From Catenuloplanes niger (GTDB taxonomy: Bacteria > Actinomycetota > Actinomycetes > Mycobacteriales > Micromonosporaceae): 64,000 nucleotides of DNA. The notes below the pieces were generated by a model, which was given only the letters and a program-made list of their open reading frames with translations, was not told where the DNA came from and made no database searches. The stretch spans positions 1,931,001 to 1,995,000 of the forward strand of contig NZ_JAVDYC010000001.1 of the NCBI RefSeq assembly GCF_031458255.1, given 5' to 3'. Both the position numbers and the translations under genes were made by a program. Shown one piece after another: positions 1 to 8,768 of this stretch (position 1 is the stretch's first letter; the number at the start of each line of letters is the position of its first letter).

Positions 1-288
1 CGCGACGAACGTGGCGGCCAGCACGTTCCCGGCCAGCACCCGGGTCTCGCCGCCGGCCGCGGTCGCGGTCATCGCGCGCTGGGTGCGGTCCTCCGTGTTG
101 ATCAGCACGACGGTCAGCCAGGTCATGCAGAGAAAGAGCACGAGCGCGCAGGCCGAGTACGTCTCCGCCAGCGGCCCCGCGTCGCCGGTGGTGAGCACCA
201 TGATCGCGGCGCCGAAGAGCAGGATCGGCGCGATGTACGCCTGGCTGCGCACCAGCATGGAGAGCGAGTAGCGGGCCAGCGCGATCAT
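1..288 (-). CDS. ABC-2 type permease, N-terminal part (runs off the window)
   Basis: The frame reads from an ATG at 288 to the window edge (96 codons). It starts MIALARYSLSMLVRSQAYIA and continues with hydrophobic stretches, as in an integral membrane permease. The ATG overlaps the stop of the upstream ATPase gene in an ATGA arrangement, so the two are translationally coupled and probably form one exporter. The substrate cannot be told. It is partial, so no family-level call beyond a membrane component of an ABC-2 exporter is safe. Confidence 0.7.
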   Translation of the reverse strand, partial: MIALARYSLSMLVRSQAYIAPILLFGAAIMVLTTGDAGPLAETYSACALVLFLCMTWLTVVLINTEDRTQRAMTATAAGGETRVLAGNVLAATFVA

Positions 289-1844
289 CGGGCCTGCTCC
301 GCGACGTCGGTGTCCTTCACCAGCGTGAGCTTGGGGCGCGGCCGGGGCTGCGGCTTCCGCGGCGCGGGCGCCGGCCGGCCGGCTACCGGCGGCTCGCCAC
401 CGGACCCGCCGTCACCGTCCGCCCGGCCACCGGCGTCCTGCCGGGCACCGTGATCGTCCCGCCGGGCACCGTGATCGTCCCGCCGGGCACCGTGATCGTC
501 CCGCCCGGCACCGCGATCCCGCGGGGCGTCGACGTCACGCCCGCCGTCACTGTCACGCTCATCATCCCGGTCCCGGCCGGACCGGCCATCCGCAGCACCC
601 GAGCCGTCCACCGCGCCCGGCTCAGACGCGTCCCGCCCGTCCGCCACGTCCCGTGCGTCGTCCCGCCGGTCTGCCACGGCCCGCCGGTCCGCGAAGTCCC
701 GCGGGTCAGCCACGTCCCGCGGGTCAGCCAGGTCCCGCGGGTCAGCCACTTCCCGCGGGTCAGCCACGTCTCGCCCGGCCGCCATGTCCCGCGAGCCAGA
801 CATGTCCCGCGAGCCAGACATGTCCCACCGGTCGGCCAGGTCCCGCGCGTCCGCCACGTCCCGGGGGTCCGCCACGTCCCGGGGGTCCGCCACGTCCCGC
901 GGGTCCGCCACGTCCCGCGCGTCCGCCGGGCCGGACGTACCCGGCGCGCCGAACGCGTCGACCTCGTCGATCTCGGTCCGGCTCGCGCGCGTCCGCTCCC
1001 CCGCCACCACCGGCACCGGCGCCGAGCGGCGCACCGACTGCACCGACCAGCCGTTGCCGAGGGCCTGGAAGATCAGCTCGTCCGCGTACTTCGCGACGAT
1101 CTCCAGCGTCACCACCGCGTCGTCGCGGCGGGCCTCCAGCACGCCGGGGAGCCGCCACCAGTCCGGCTCGGGCGCGTCCAGCGCGGCGTCGACCAGCTCC
1201 ACGAACGCGAGCGTCTCGCCGGGCGGCGCCGTGGAGAGCCGCCCGCCGGCGATCCGGTAGATCACCGACGCGCTGGCCGAGACGACCGCCTCCCGGTGGT
1301 CGGTGAACACCACCGCGCCGCCCTCGCGCGCGGTCTCCGCGATCAGCTCGGCCAGCACCTCGTGCGCGGCCGCGTCCAGGCCGGACCACGGCTCGTCCAG
1401 CACCAGCAGCTGCGGCGGGACCATCAGCGCCTGCGCGACCGCGACCTTCTGCGCGTTGCCCTTGGACAGCCGGCGCAGCTCCGCGTTCGCGCCGCCGACC
1501 AGCGCCAGGCGGCTGAGCAGCTCGTCCGCCCGGGCCACCGCGGCGCGAGTGTTCAGGCCGCGGATCCGGCCGATGTGCTTCAGGTAGGAGCGCGCCGAGA
1601 CACGCGCCTGGGTGGGAAACCGCTCGGGCACGTAACCGACCACCCGCGGCCGGGCGATCACCGCGCCGGACGAGACCGGCGAGAGGCCGGCGACGATGCG
1701 CAGCAGCGTCGACTTACCGGAACCGTTGCCGCCGACCACGCCGACGACCTCGCCCGGGTAGATCACCAGGTCGATGTCGTCCAGCACGGTGCGTGACCGG
1801 TCGTATCGCTTGCCGACGCCGCGCAGCTCGACGAGGCCAGCCAT
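285..1844 (-). CDS. ABC transporter ATP-binding protein with long repetitive charged tail
   Basis: Residues 1-220 are a standard ABC ATPase: Walker A GGNGSGKST at 38-46, signature LSKGN at about 126, Walker B LLVLDE at 146-151 and an H-loop TDH near 182. The ATG at 1844 is chosen over an upstream in-frame codon because GGAGGTG lies just before it. From about residue 309 the protein turns into tandem hexapeptides of the RDVADP type (about 17 units, 18-bp DNA period), then four RRDDHGA-like heptads (21-bp period), ending in a Pro/Arg-rich segment and KLTLVKD. The total of 519 residues is about 200 more than usual for an exporter ATPase. The tail is probably disordered and highly charged; its role is unknown. 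It is coupled to the downstream permease by ATGA. Confidence 0.88.
   Translation of the reverse strand: MAGLVELRGVGKRYDRSRTVLDDIDLVIYPGEVVGVVGGNGSGKSTLLRIVAGLSPVSSGAVIARPRVVGYVPERFPTQARVSARSYLKHIGRIRGLNTRAAVARADELLSRLALVGGANAELRRLSKGNAQKVAVAQALMVPPQLLVLDEPWSGLDAAAHEVLAELIAETAREGGAVVFTDHREAVVSASASVIYRIAGGRLSTAPPGETLAFVELVDAALDAPEPDWWRLPGVLEARRDDAVVTLEIVAKYADELIFQALGNGWSVQSVRRSAPVPVVAGERTRASRTEIDEVDAFGAPGTSGPADARDVADPRDVADPRDVADPRDVADARDLADRWDMSGSRDMSGSRDMAAGRDVADPREVADPRDLADPRDVADPRDFADRRAVADRRDDARDVADGRDASEPGAVDGSGAADGRSGRDRDDERDSDGGRDVDAPRDRGAGRDDHGARRDDHGARRDDHGARQDAGGRADGDGGSGGEPPVAGRPAPAPRKPQPRPRPKLTLVKDTDVAEQAR
700..925. repeat. In-frame 18-bp tandem repeats encoding RDVADP-like hexapeptides
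   Basis: Degenerate 18-bp units of the type cgggtcagccacgtcccg run through the ABC ATPase tail and keep the reading frame. A separate block at about 452-510 repeats a 21-bp unit encoding RRDDHGA. Both periods are multiples of three, unlike the intergenic arrays elsewhere in the window. Confidence 0.85.
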
Positions 1845-1962
1845 GACACCTCCATATTCGCAGGCATCCGCCCGTCGCCCCGGCCCAGCATACAAACCGG
1901 AGGCCGTTCGCGGGGGTACGCCGGCCCACCGTCACCCACGGGAAGGCGATCACTCTACGTGA

Positions 1963-3369
1963 TCATCTCGTCGCGATCAGATCCACCACGATGAGCAGCG
2001 CCACCACGTCCCAGCCACGCCAGAGCTGCCGGAGCAGATCCACCGGGATCAGCCCGAACGGCGTCTCCACCACCGGCCCGTCGTAGACCAGCGCCGGCCG
2101 GGTGCCGGACCGGTAGACCGCGGCACCCACGCCGAGCAGCAGCACCGCGTCCGCCCAGGCCGGTCGCCCGCCCGCGACCGGCGCGGTGACCAGGAGGAAC
2201 AGCGCGGCGGCGAGCGCCGGCCCGGCCAGGTGCGCCAGCTTCAGGCCGGTGTCACCGCCGCCGAGCGCGCGGCGCAGGCCCGGCGACCGGGTGATCGCGC
2301 GCAGCCCGCCGGCCAGCCGGTCACCGGCCAGGAACGCGGTGAGCACCTGTGCCGGACCGGCCAGGCCCGGCACCGCGAGCGCGACCGCGTACTGCACCAG
2401 CACCAGCGCGGCCCAGCCGAGCAGCGCACCCCGCCGCCGGACGGCCCGGCGCAGCTCTGCTTGGGTCAGCGCCCACCAGCGCGGACCGCTCCGGAACCGG
2501 CGGCTGCGCACCCGGCCGAGCGCACGCCAGCGGCGCGCCTCCAGCAGGTCCGCGATCAGCGTCGGGTCCAGCATCACCGCGGCCGCGGCGGCCCGGCTGG
2601 CGAACTGCGCGCCGGTCGTGGTGGTGGCCCGGTCCAGCCGGCGCAACGCCCGGACCGCGAACACCACGGCCGTCGCCGCGGCCACGAACACCAGCGCGGG
2701 GACGGCGAGCGGCACGGTCCCGTCCGGGCGCGGCATCGGCGTACCCGGGCCGAAGTGCAGGACGACCACCGTGCCGGCCACCAGCGCGCCCGCGCCGATC
2801 AGCACCCGGCCGGGCAGTTCCACCGCCCACCGCGCCCGCCGCGCGCCCTGCGCCACCACCGCGGCGGCGCCGGCCAGCAACCCGATCGCGGCGCCGAGCA
2901 GCGTCGCGTCCACGATCCCGGCCTCCAGCGCGGGTGCGTCGGCCGCGATCCGGGACAGCACGCCGAACAGGAACCCGAGCAGCGCCACCACCGCGGACGC
3001 GCCGGTCAGCAACCCGGCGAAGCGCGGCAGCAGCAGTCTCCGCCGGTCGATCGGCGCGCTCGCCACCCAGGACTGCAGCGCCGGCCCGACGAAGACCGGC
3101 CCGAGCACGCGCAGCCCGGCCCAGCCGAACCCGGCCGCGGTCAGCACCGCGGCGGCCACCAGCCACCGCTGCTCCGCCGGATCGCCGGCGCGGACCAGCG
3201 CCGACCCCAGGAAGTCCCGGCTCATGTCCACGAACGCCCACCCGTACAGCGCGGCGAGCAGGGCCAGCAGGTAGAGATCCGTGAGGAAGTCGTCGAACGA
3301 CGTGCCGTGGTGCCGCCGGCGCAGCCGCCGCAGCCGCGACCGGACCTGCCGGACGCCGACCGCCGTCAC
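1963..3369 (-). CDS. ABC transporter membrane protein
   Basis: A protein of 468 residues with many hydrophobic segments separated by Arg-rich loops, e.g. LYLLALLAALYGWAF near the N terminus and LLIVVDLIATR at the end. The GTG at 3369 overlaps the stop of the upstream ATPase gene (GTGA), which fixes the start. An open extension to 3555 lies wholly within the ATPase gene and is Arg/Gly-rich shadow. Paired with that ATPase it should form an ABC-2 type exporter in the cytoplasmic membrane. No substrate can be inferred. Confidence 0.78.
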   Translation of the reverse strand: MTAVGVRQVRSRLRRLRRRHHGTSFDDFLTDLYLLALLAALYGWAFVDMSRDFLGSALVRAGDPAEQRWLVAAAVLTAAGFGWAGLRVLGPVFVGPALQSWVASAPIDRRRLLLPRFAGLLTGASAVVALLGFLFGVLSRIAADAPALEAGIVDATLLGAAIGLLAGAAAVVAQGARRARWAVELPGRVLIGAGALVAGTVVVLHFGPGTPMPRPDGTVPLAVPALVFVAAATAVVFAVRALRRLDRATTTTGAQFASRAAAAAVMLDPTLIADLLEARRWRALGRVRSRRFRSGPRWWALTQAELRRAVRRRGALLGWAALVLVQYAVALAVPGLAGPAQVLTAFLAGDRLAGGLRAITRSPGLRRALGGGDTGLKLAHLAGPALAAALFLLVTAPVAGGRPAWADAVLLLGVGAAVYRSGTRPALVYDGPVVETPFGLIPVDLLRQLWRGWDVVALLIVVDLIATR

Positions 3370-3983
3370 GCCCCGATCTCGATCCGCACGTCCGCGACCG
3401 CCGCGATCAGGTCCTCGTCGTGCGACGCCAGCAGCACCGCCACGCCGGCCGCCTTCTCCCGCAGCAGCCGCTCGGCCAGCCAGGCCCGGCCGCGCACGTC
3501 CAGCCGCTGTTCCGGCTCGTCCAGGATCAGCAGCCGCCGGGGCCGCACGAAGCACGAGGCCAGCGCGAGCCGCCGGCGCTGTCCACTGGAGAGCGTGGCG
3601 GGCAGCTGGTCGCGGGCCCGGTCCAGGCCCAGCTCGGTCAGCACCTCGCCGACCGGGTCACCGCCGCCGCCGTGCGCGGCCGCGAGCAGCTCCAGGTGTT
3701 CCACCACGGACAGGTCCGCGAAGAAGTCGATGTCGTCCAGCGCCGCCGCCATGATCGAGCGGGTCCACGGGTCCGCCTCGTCCAGCCGCCGCCCCGCGGA
3801 CCGCACCTCGCCGTCGTCCGGCCGCTCCGCGCCCACCACGCACCGCAGCAGCGTCGTCTTACCCGACCCGTTCGGCCCGGTCACCACCCCGGCCTGCCCG
3901 GCCGCGACCGTGAAGCTCACGTCGTCGAGCACCAGCAGATCCCCGAAGCTGCGCCGCAGCCCCCGCACGTCCAGCGCCTCCAT
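3366..3983 (-). CDS. ABC transporter ATP-binding protein
   Basis: A compact 205-residue ABC ATPase: Walker A GPNGSGKTT near residue 37, signature LSSGQRRRLALAS, Walker B LLILDEPEQRLD and the switch histidine in LLASHDED. The ATG at 3983 opens MEALDVRGLRRSFGDLLVL, a normal N terminus for the family. It is the first gene of a two-gene operon with the overlapping permease at 1963-3369. Small ATPases of this kind energise ABC-2 exporters; cargo unknown. Confidence 0.9.
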   Translation of the reverse strand: MEALDVRGLRRSFGDLLVLDDVSFTVAAGQAGVVTGPNGSGKTTLLRCVVGAERPDDGEVRSAGRRLDEADPWTRSIMAAALDDIDFFADLSVVEHLELLAAAHGGGGDPVGEVLTELGLDRARDQLPATLSSGQRRRLALASCFVRPRRLLILDEPEQRLDVRGRAWLAERLLREKAAGVAVLLASHDEDLIAAVADVRIEIGA

Positions 3984-4080
3984 GGCGCCACCCTGTCATG
4001 CCCGCACACCCACGCCCGCACGCATCCGCGCACCATGTCGGCACACCGGGCGAAGCCCACGACCAACCCGAAGAACCGAT

Positions 4081-4153
4081 CTTCCCGCTCCCGGCGTGGT
4101 GCCGCCCGCATGCTCCCGCGGGCACCGGTCGTCGCCGGCGCTCCTCCCTGCCG
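4081..4153 (+). repeat. Dispersed 72-bp intergenic repeat, copy 1
   Basis: Begins CTTCCCGCTCCCGGCG, has a variable spacer, then CGCATGCTCCCGCGGGCACC and GGTCGTCGCCGGCG, ending CTCCTCCCTGC. The core holds four adjacent palindromes: GCATGC, CCCGCGGG, ACCGGT and GCCGGC. It lies 97 bp upstream of the ABC ATPase start and is one of only two copies not sense-oriented after a stop codon. Confidence 0.85.
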
Positions 4154-4289
4154 GTCCCGCCGTGGCCGAGCCGACCCCGTCCCACTGACGGCTCCGCACG
4201 TCGCGCCGCACCTCCCACCCGCGCGGCGATCCCGGCGAACTCGCGGTCCGCGACCGTGCCGAATCCACCGGCCGCGGGCCGCACCCCGA

Positions 4290-4490
4290 CGCGCACCTCG
4301 CGCCGCGCCCCGAATCCCTCGGCGCCGCAGGCCGCACATCCCCACGCGCACCTCGCGCCGCGCCGCGAATCCCTCGGCGCCGCAGGCCGCGCATCCCACG
4401 CGCACCCCGCGCCGCGCCGCGAATCCGGTTGGTGCCCACGGCCGCGCCTACCCGCGCGGATCTCGTGCCGCGTCGCGGATCCGGTGGCGC
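4290..4490. repeat. Degenerate 54-55-bp tandem repeat
   Basis: The motif gcgcacctcgcgccgcg recurs at 4291, 4346 and 4400, each followed by cgaatcc and a ccgcaggccgc-like stretch, giving a period of 54-55 bp over about three decaying copies. It fills the space between two inverted copies of the dispersed repeat. No gene is supported in 3984-4670. Confidence 0.6.
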
Positions 4491-4559
4491 CGCGATGGTC
4501 GCGTGGTTCTCTCCGGCACCGGGCGGCACCGGCTCCGGTGCCGCCCGGCAAGCGGAGCG

Positions 4560-4632
4560 CCGGCGGAGTCTTGCCGGGCGGCGAGGTTGGCCCGCGGGAG
4601 CATGCGGGCCGCACCACGCCGGAAGCGGGAAA
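4560..4632 (-). repeat. Dispersed 72-bp intergenic repeat, copy 2 (variant)
   Basis: Reverse-strand copy with an intact TTCCCGCTTCCGGCG head and GCATGCTCCCGCGGG core, but about 24 bp of other sequence replaces the usual 9 bp between CCCGCGGGC and CGCCGGCGCTC. It starts about 38 nt after the stop of the EAL-HDOD gene, in the same direction as that gene. With copy 1 it forms an inverted pair bounding 552 bp. Confidence 0.75.
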
Positions 4633-4670
4633 TCCGGGTGTTGCCCCTGATTCTGGGAACGGGCCGGACC

Positions 4671-5894
4671 TCAGGCGGGGACCTTCGTGGCCGCGACCAT
4701 GCGGGCGGACCAGCGCCAGCCGTCCACATAGGCGCGGACCAGGTCGGTGCCGTGCGCGGCGGGGGCGACCGACTCCAGGTCGCCGCGGGAGAAGGCGTCG
4801 ACGGTGCGCAGCACGTCACCGAGCGCGCCGGTGCCGTCGATGAGTGCGCCGGCCACGTCGTCGGCGAGCGGGAGGCGGTCGGCGAGCATGGCCGGGGTGA
4901 GGCTGAGCACCTCGGCGACGCCGCTGATCAGACCGGCGGTGAACGCGGCGTCCGGCGAGGCGTGCATGCCCTCGGCCAGGCTCTCGCAGAAGCGGGCGCG
5001 CAGCAGCGCGGTGGTGAGCTGCTCGTCGGTGGCCTCGACCGCGTCGCCGAGCGCCATGATCATCGCCCACTGGCGGATCTGGGTGAGGCCGAGCAGCACC
5101 ACGGCCTGGCGTACCGACGAGACCTTGTACGCGGCGCCGGCGGCCGCGGAGTTGCTGGCCCGCAGCACGCGCAGCGCCAGTGCCGGGTCGCTGACGATCG
5201 TGCTGATCACCCGGTCCATGTCGGCGGCGCCGATCGCGGGCACCAGTTGCAGCCGGACCAGCCGGGACGGGGAGAGGCTGGTCGCGGTCATCACCCGCGG
5301 GCGGCTCAGCGCGTACCCCTGGCGCAGCTCGAATCCGTACCGGTCGGCCAGCGCGATGTGGTCCGCGGTCTCCAGGCGCTCCGCCACGATCTGGATGCCC
5401 GGGTACTCCCGGCAGACCGCCGCCACCTCGTCGAACCGGTCGACGTCGCTGTCCAGCATGTCGAGCTTCAGGTAGCTGGCGAGCGGCAGCAGCCGCTCGT
5501 GCCCGGAGCCGTGCACGTAGTCGTCCAGCGCGATCTTGTAGCCGGCCTCGACCAGCGCGGCCACGCCGGCCACCACCTCGTCGTCCGGATCGACGGTCTC
5601 CAGGATCTCCAGGACCACGTTCTCCGGCCCGAACGGCAGCGGCACCTTGCCGATGATGAACTCGCGGGTCAGGTTGATGAAGCAGAGCCGGTCGCCGGCC
5701 ACCTCCGCGATGCCGAACTCGGTGAACACGTTGAGGATCACCTGACTGGTGGCGTAGGCGTCGCGCGCGGCCGCGTGCACCGCCTCCATGCTGCCTCGGA
5801 ACAGCAGCTCGTACGCCACGACCGTGCCGCGCGAATCGAAGATCGGCTGACGGCCGACGTGCACGCGCTGGGTGATCGACGGCATAGGGTTCAC
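4671..5894 (-). CDS. EAL-HDOD domain protein (YuxH-like)
   Basis: The protein of 407 residues opens with a degenerate EAL-type half containing HVGRQPIFDS and VAYELLFRG, hallmarks of the EAL-HDOD (COG3434) family. The second half is an HDOD domain (SDPALALRVLRASNSAAAG, then SVRQAVVLLGLTQIRQW). The catalytic EAL signature is not intact, so the protein probably binds or senses cyclic di-GMP rather than cleaving it. The GTG at 5894 and the ATG at 5885 are both possible starts; neither has a clear ribosome site. It is monocistronic, with copies of the dispersed repeat on both sides. Confidence 0.85.
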   Translation of the reverse strand: MNPMPSITQRVHVGRQPIFDSRGTVVAYELLFRGSMEAVHAAARDAYATSQVILNVFTEFGIAEVAGDRLCFINLTREFIIGKVPLPFGPENVVLEILETVDPDDEVVAGVAALVEAGYKIALDDYVHGSGHERLLPLASYLKLDMLDSDVDRFDEVAAVCREYPGIQIVAERLETADHIALADRYGFELRQGYALSRPRVMTATSLSPSRLVRLQLVPAIGAADMDRVISTIVSDPALALRVLRASNSAAAGAAYKVSSVRQAVVLLGLTQIRQWAMIMALGDAVEATDEQLTTALLRARFCESLAEGMHASPDAAFTAGLISGVAEVLSLTPAMLADRLPLADDVAGALIDGTGALGDVLRTVDAFSRGDLESVAPAAHGTDLVRAYVDGWRWSARMVAATKVPA

Positions 5895-5960
5895 GCGCCG
5901 ACGATCGGTGCGGCCCGGTCGCTCCTGAGGGATTTCGGAGTGAGGACCGTTACTACCGAT

Positions 5961-6031
5961 GTTCCCGCTTCCGGCGTGGCCGGGTTCCGCATGCTCCCGC
6001 GGGCACCGGTCGGCCGCGGGCGGCCTCCCTG
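5961..6031 (+). repeat. Dispersed 72-bp intergenic repeat, copy 3
   Basis: Full-length copy: GTTCCCGCTTCCGGCG, spacer, CGCATGCTCCCGCGGGCACC, then a GGTCGG...CCTCCCTGCACG subtype end shared with copies 4 and 9. It lies 67 bp upstream of the EAL-HDOD gene and, with copy 1, is an exception to the after-a-stop-codon rule. Nothing else is seen in 5895-6157. Confidence 0.85.
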
Positions 6032-6157
6032 CACGTCGCGTCGCCGGTCACCACGAGCCGGGAGCGGCCCGCCGGGCCGCGGTGGCCCGGATCGTGGTCG
6101 CGGCCGGGGTGCCCCGCGCGTTCGCCGGCCCCGGTGGTGGGACGGGTGGCGCCCGGC

Positions 6158-7156
6158 TCAGCCGAGTCCGTCGGGCACCGCCGGCGGGGCGGCCGGGTGG
6201 TAGCGGGCCGTGTGACGCTGCCAGTCGTAGTTGCCGCGGATCAGCGTGTGCAGCGCCAGCCGGACGTAACGGTCGACCGTGGCGCGCTCGGCCGCGTGCA
6301 GCCCGATCGCGGCGGCCGCGTCCGGGATCAGGTGTTCCAGGCCGTCCAGCTCCGCGATCAGCGCGTGCACCAGCGCCACCGTCTCCGCGACCGCCGCCGC
6401 GCGCGGCAGGCCGGCCGAGTCCTCCAGCACCAGCACCGCGTTGCGCCGGGTGCCGCGGCGCTCCTCCTTCTCCACCGAGGCCACGTCGTTGCAGAGCCCG
6501 GCCACGTCCGCGGTGATGGTGCGCAGCCGGTGCAGCAGCGGCGTGTGGAACGCGACGTCCGGCAGTTCGCAGCCCTGCACCCGCTCGGCCAGGTCGAGCA
6601 CCGGGTAGGCGCCGACGGTCGGCCGCCGCAGGCTCAGGTGCTCCGCGACCGTGGTGGGCGGCGCGAGCACCGGCGGCTGCGCCTCGACCAGCACGCCGGC
6701 CAGATATCCGGCCCAGTCCTGCGCGGCCCGCGACCGCCACGCCGCGGTCATCCCGGCGCAGCTGCGCGCCCACACGTCCGCCCAGGCCCGGGTGGCCGGC
6801 ACGTCGTGGCGCGGGCGGGTGCCGGGCGGTTCGTGCAGCAGCGCCAGCAGTTCCCGGGCGGCGGCGACCGCGGCCGCGCGCGGGCCGCCGGGCGCGGCGT
6901 CGAACTGGTCGTCGAAGAGGAACAGGAAGCACTGCAGGTTCGCCGCGAGCAGCAGGTCGTCGCCGCGCGCGGCCGGATGGAAGCGGGCGGCGAGCTCGGT
7001 CAGCCGCCAGCCGGTGATCCGGTCCGCGGCCGCGGCGTCACGGACCAGGCCGAGGTCGCGCGCCCAGTCGAGGGTGGCGTCGGCGGCCTTGTCGATCTCC
7101 GCGGCCGCGACCACGGCCGCCGGGTACGGAATGTCGAAGGCGACGCCCTGTGGCAC
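6158..7156 (-). CDS. Class I terpene synthase (sesquiterpene cyclase-like)
   Basis: Contains the metal-binding aspartate-rich motif as DDQFD (residues 82-86) and the NSE triad NDVASVEKE (223-231), plus a C-terminal ARY resembling the conserved RY pair. These mark a Mg-dependent cyclase acting on a linear prenyl diphosphate. The GTG at 7156 is preferred: CGGGAG lies 5-6 nt upstream, and VPQGVAFDIPYP resembles the N termini of bacterial sesquiterpene synthases. An upstream GTG at 7195 would add 13 residues. At 332 residues the length is typical. No prenyltransferase or P450 gene is adjacent, so the product cannot be predicted. Confidence 0.9.
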   Translation of the reverse strand: MPQGVAFDIPYPAAVVAAAEIDKAADATLDWARDLGLVRDAAAADRITGWRLTELAARFHPAARGDDLLLAANLQCFLFLFDDQFDAAPGGPRAAAVAAARELLALLHEPPGTRPRHDVPATRAWADVWARSCAGMTAAWRSRAAQDWAGYLAGVLVEAQPPVLAPPTTVAEHLSLRRPTVGAYPVLDLAERVQGCELPDVAFHTPLLHRLRTITADVAGLCNDVASVEKEERRGTRRNAVLVLEDSAGLPRAAAVAETVALVHALIAELDGLEHLIPDAAAAIGLHAAERATVDRYVRLALHTLIRGNYDWQRHTARYHPAAPPAVPDGLG

Positions 7157-7216
7157 GGGAACTCCCGGAAATATCGATTTCCTTCGTCCTACCACAGGGG
7201 CGCCGAGTTCACCTGG

Positions 7217-8047
7217 CTAAGCGTCCACCCGGGTCCGGCGGAACAGCCCCACCACCAGCAGGAGCACCAGCAGCACGCCGAAGAGCACTGTGAGCGGAAC
7301 CACACCGAAGCGCTCCACGCCGGTCGCCAGCGTCTCCTGCACGCCGAGCGCGGCCTCCACCACCGGGTCCGCGCCGGCCCACCGGGCGTCGTGCAGCACG
7401 CGCAGTTCGTACCAGCCGTAGTAGGTGACGTAGAGCCCGGCGGCCGCGAGCAGCACGCCGCCGGCCCGCGGCGCGAGCACGCTCACCCGGCGCACCCGGG
7501 ACAGCAGCGACGTGCGGACCAGCGCGACCGAGAGCGCGGTCACGCCGACCACCAGGCCCATCCCGGCCGCGTACGCGCCGAACAGCGTGACCGGGTCGCC
7601 GCTCGCCGACGCGCCGACGATCGCCAGGAACGGCGCGATCGTGCAGCTGACGGACGCGAGCGCGTACGCGACCCCGAACAGCGCCATGGACGGCACCGAC
7701 CGGGTGAGCGCGGGCGCGCGGCGGACCAGCGGCAGCGCGGGGAGCCGGCGGCCGGCCGCGAGCAGCACGCCGAGCACGGCCAGCACGATCCCGGACGCGA
7801 GCGTGAGCCACGGCAGCCGGGGCTGCAGCCAGCTCATCGCGGGCGCGAGCGCGAAGCCGAGCGTGCCGAAGACGGCCACGAAGCCGGCGGTCATCGCGAG
7901 CGCGGAGGTGAGCGCGCGGCCCACCGCGCCCCAGCGCCCGCCGGGCGTGTCCCCGGCGACCAGCACGGACAGGTACGCGGGCAGCATCGCGAAGCCGCAC
8001 GGGTTGAGCGCGGCCAGCATGCCCGCGGTGAGCGCGTAGAGCAGCAC
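7217..8047 (-). CDS. CcdA/DsbD-type membrane thiol-disulfide transporter
   Basis: A polytopic membrane protein of 276 residues that starts LLYALTAGMLAALNPCGFAM and contains ASVSCTIAPFLAIVG. The two cysteines in NPCGF and SCTIAP are those that shuttle reducing equivalents across the membrane in CcdA proteins. The gene starts three bases after the stop of the redoxin lipoprotein gene, so the two form an operon, and electrons would pass from this protein to that lipoprotein. The C terminus carries an extra membrane segment followed by RRTRVDA. Confidence 0.88.
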   Translation of the reverse strand: MLLYALTAGMLAALNPCGFAMLPAYLSVLVAGDTPGGRWGAVGRALTSALAMTAGFVAVFGTLGFALAPAMSWLQPRLPWLTLASGIVLAVLGVLLAAGRRLPALPLVRRAPALTRSVPSMALFGVAYALASVSCTIAPFLAIVGASASGDPVTLFGAYAAGMGLVVGVTALSVALVRTSLLSRVRRVSVLAPRAGGVLLAAAGLYVTYYGWYELRVLHDARWAGADPVVEAALGVQETLATGVERFGVVPLTVLFGVLLVLLLVVGLFRRTRVDA

Positions 8048-8050
8048 GGG

Positions 8051-8650
8051 TCAGGCCGCCAGCCGGTCGAGCCAGGCGACCAGGTCCTGGTCGTCGAGCC
8101 AGCCCTTGTGCACGACCGTGCCGCTCGCGTCGAGCATCACGTAGTAGGACTGCCGGGTGACCTCGAACCGGGTCCACAGCTCGCCGGCACCGTCGTTGAT
8201 CTGCGGCACGCCACCGATCCCGTAGTCGGCGACGAACTTGTTCATCGCCGCGGTGTCCGTGCTGAGCCCGGCGACGCCGACGATCGGCACCCGGTCCGCG
8301 TAGCGCGGCGCCTCCTTCGCGACGGTCCAGCCCTGGCTGGCACAGGTCGCGCACCACGGCGCCCAGAACCACAGCACGGCCGGCCGGTGCGCCAGCGACG
8401 TACCGTCGAAGGTCTTGCCGTCCAGCGTGGTGCCGGTGAACGTGAGCAGCTCGGGAACCGGACCGGTGGGCTCGGGGCGGGGTGCCGGCGGGGACGAGGC
8501 GGTCGCCGGCGCCCCGGACGACGCGGCGGGCGGCCCGGACGACGCGGCCGGCGGCGCGGCCTCGACCCAGGACTCCGGTGGTGACACGCACGCGCTCAGC
8601 GCGAGCAGCGCCGCTCCCATGACCGACGCCGTCAACCGCCGTGCCCGCAT
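8051..8650 (-). CDS. TlpA/ResA-like thioredoxin-fold lipoprotein
   Basis: The ATG at 8650 follows a GGGGG ribosome site and begins a lipoprotein signal (MRARRLTASVMGAALLALSAC, lipobox LSAC). After a Ser/Pro/Ala linker comes a redoxin domain with FWAPWCATCASQGW; the WCATC pair is the CxxC active site. It should act outside the membrane as a thiol-disulfide reductase, re-reduced by the CcdA-like product of the next gene. An upstream in-frame extension to 8713 lacks the signal peptide logic and is rejected as the start. Confidence 0.88.
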   Translation of the reverse strand: MRARRLTASVMGAALLALSACVSPPESWVEAAPPAASSGPPAASSGAPATASSPPAPRPEPTGPVPELLTFTGTTLDGKTFDGTSLAHRPAVLWFWAPWCATCASQGWTVAKEAPRYADRVPIVGVAGLSTDTAAMNKFVADYGIGGVPQINDGAGELWTRFEVTRQSYYVMLDASGTVVHKGWLDDQDLVAWLDRLAA

Positions 8651-8720
8651 GCCGCCCCCAGATGGTCGTCCGAAACCCCGTTCGACCATGAGGTACGGCA
8701 GGCACCGGCGCAACGGTTCA

Positions 8721-8750
8721 GGGGCCGGCGCGCTTTCGCACGCCGGCCCC
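8721..8750 (-). terminator. Hairpin terminator of the conservon operon
   Basis: ggggccggcg, 10-nt loop, cgccggcccc: a perfect 10-bp stem starting 19 nt past the stop of the conservon GTPase gene. There is no long T tract, which is usual for high-GC actinobacteria. Confidence 0.65.
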
Positions 8751-8768
8751 TGCGGGACGGACTTCGTT

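Noticed and set aside
2230-4188. Long plus-strand open frame opposite the ABC transporter genes
   Set aside because: Antisense shadow caused by GC-rich codon use; very high Arg/Pro/Gln/His content and no family motif, whereas the minus strand has clear ABC genes.
4081-4632. Complete transposon with its own transposase
   Set aside because: Only the inverted end-like repeats are present; no transposase-like frame lies between them and no flanking duplication was seen.
6134-8584. An open frame of 816 codons on the plus strand
   Set aside because: Antisense to the terpene synthase, CcdA-like and redoxin genes; composition is of shadow type.
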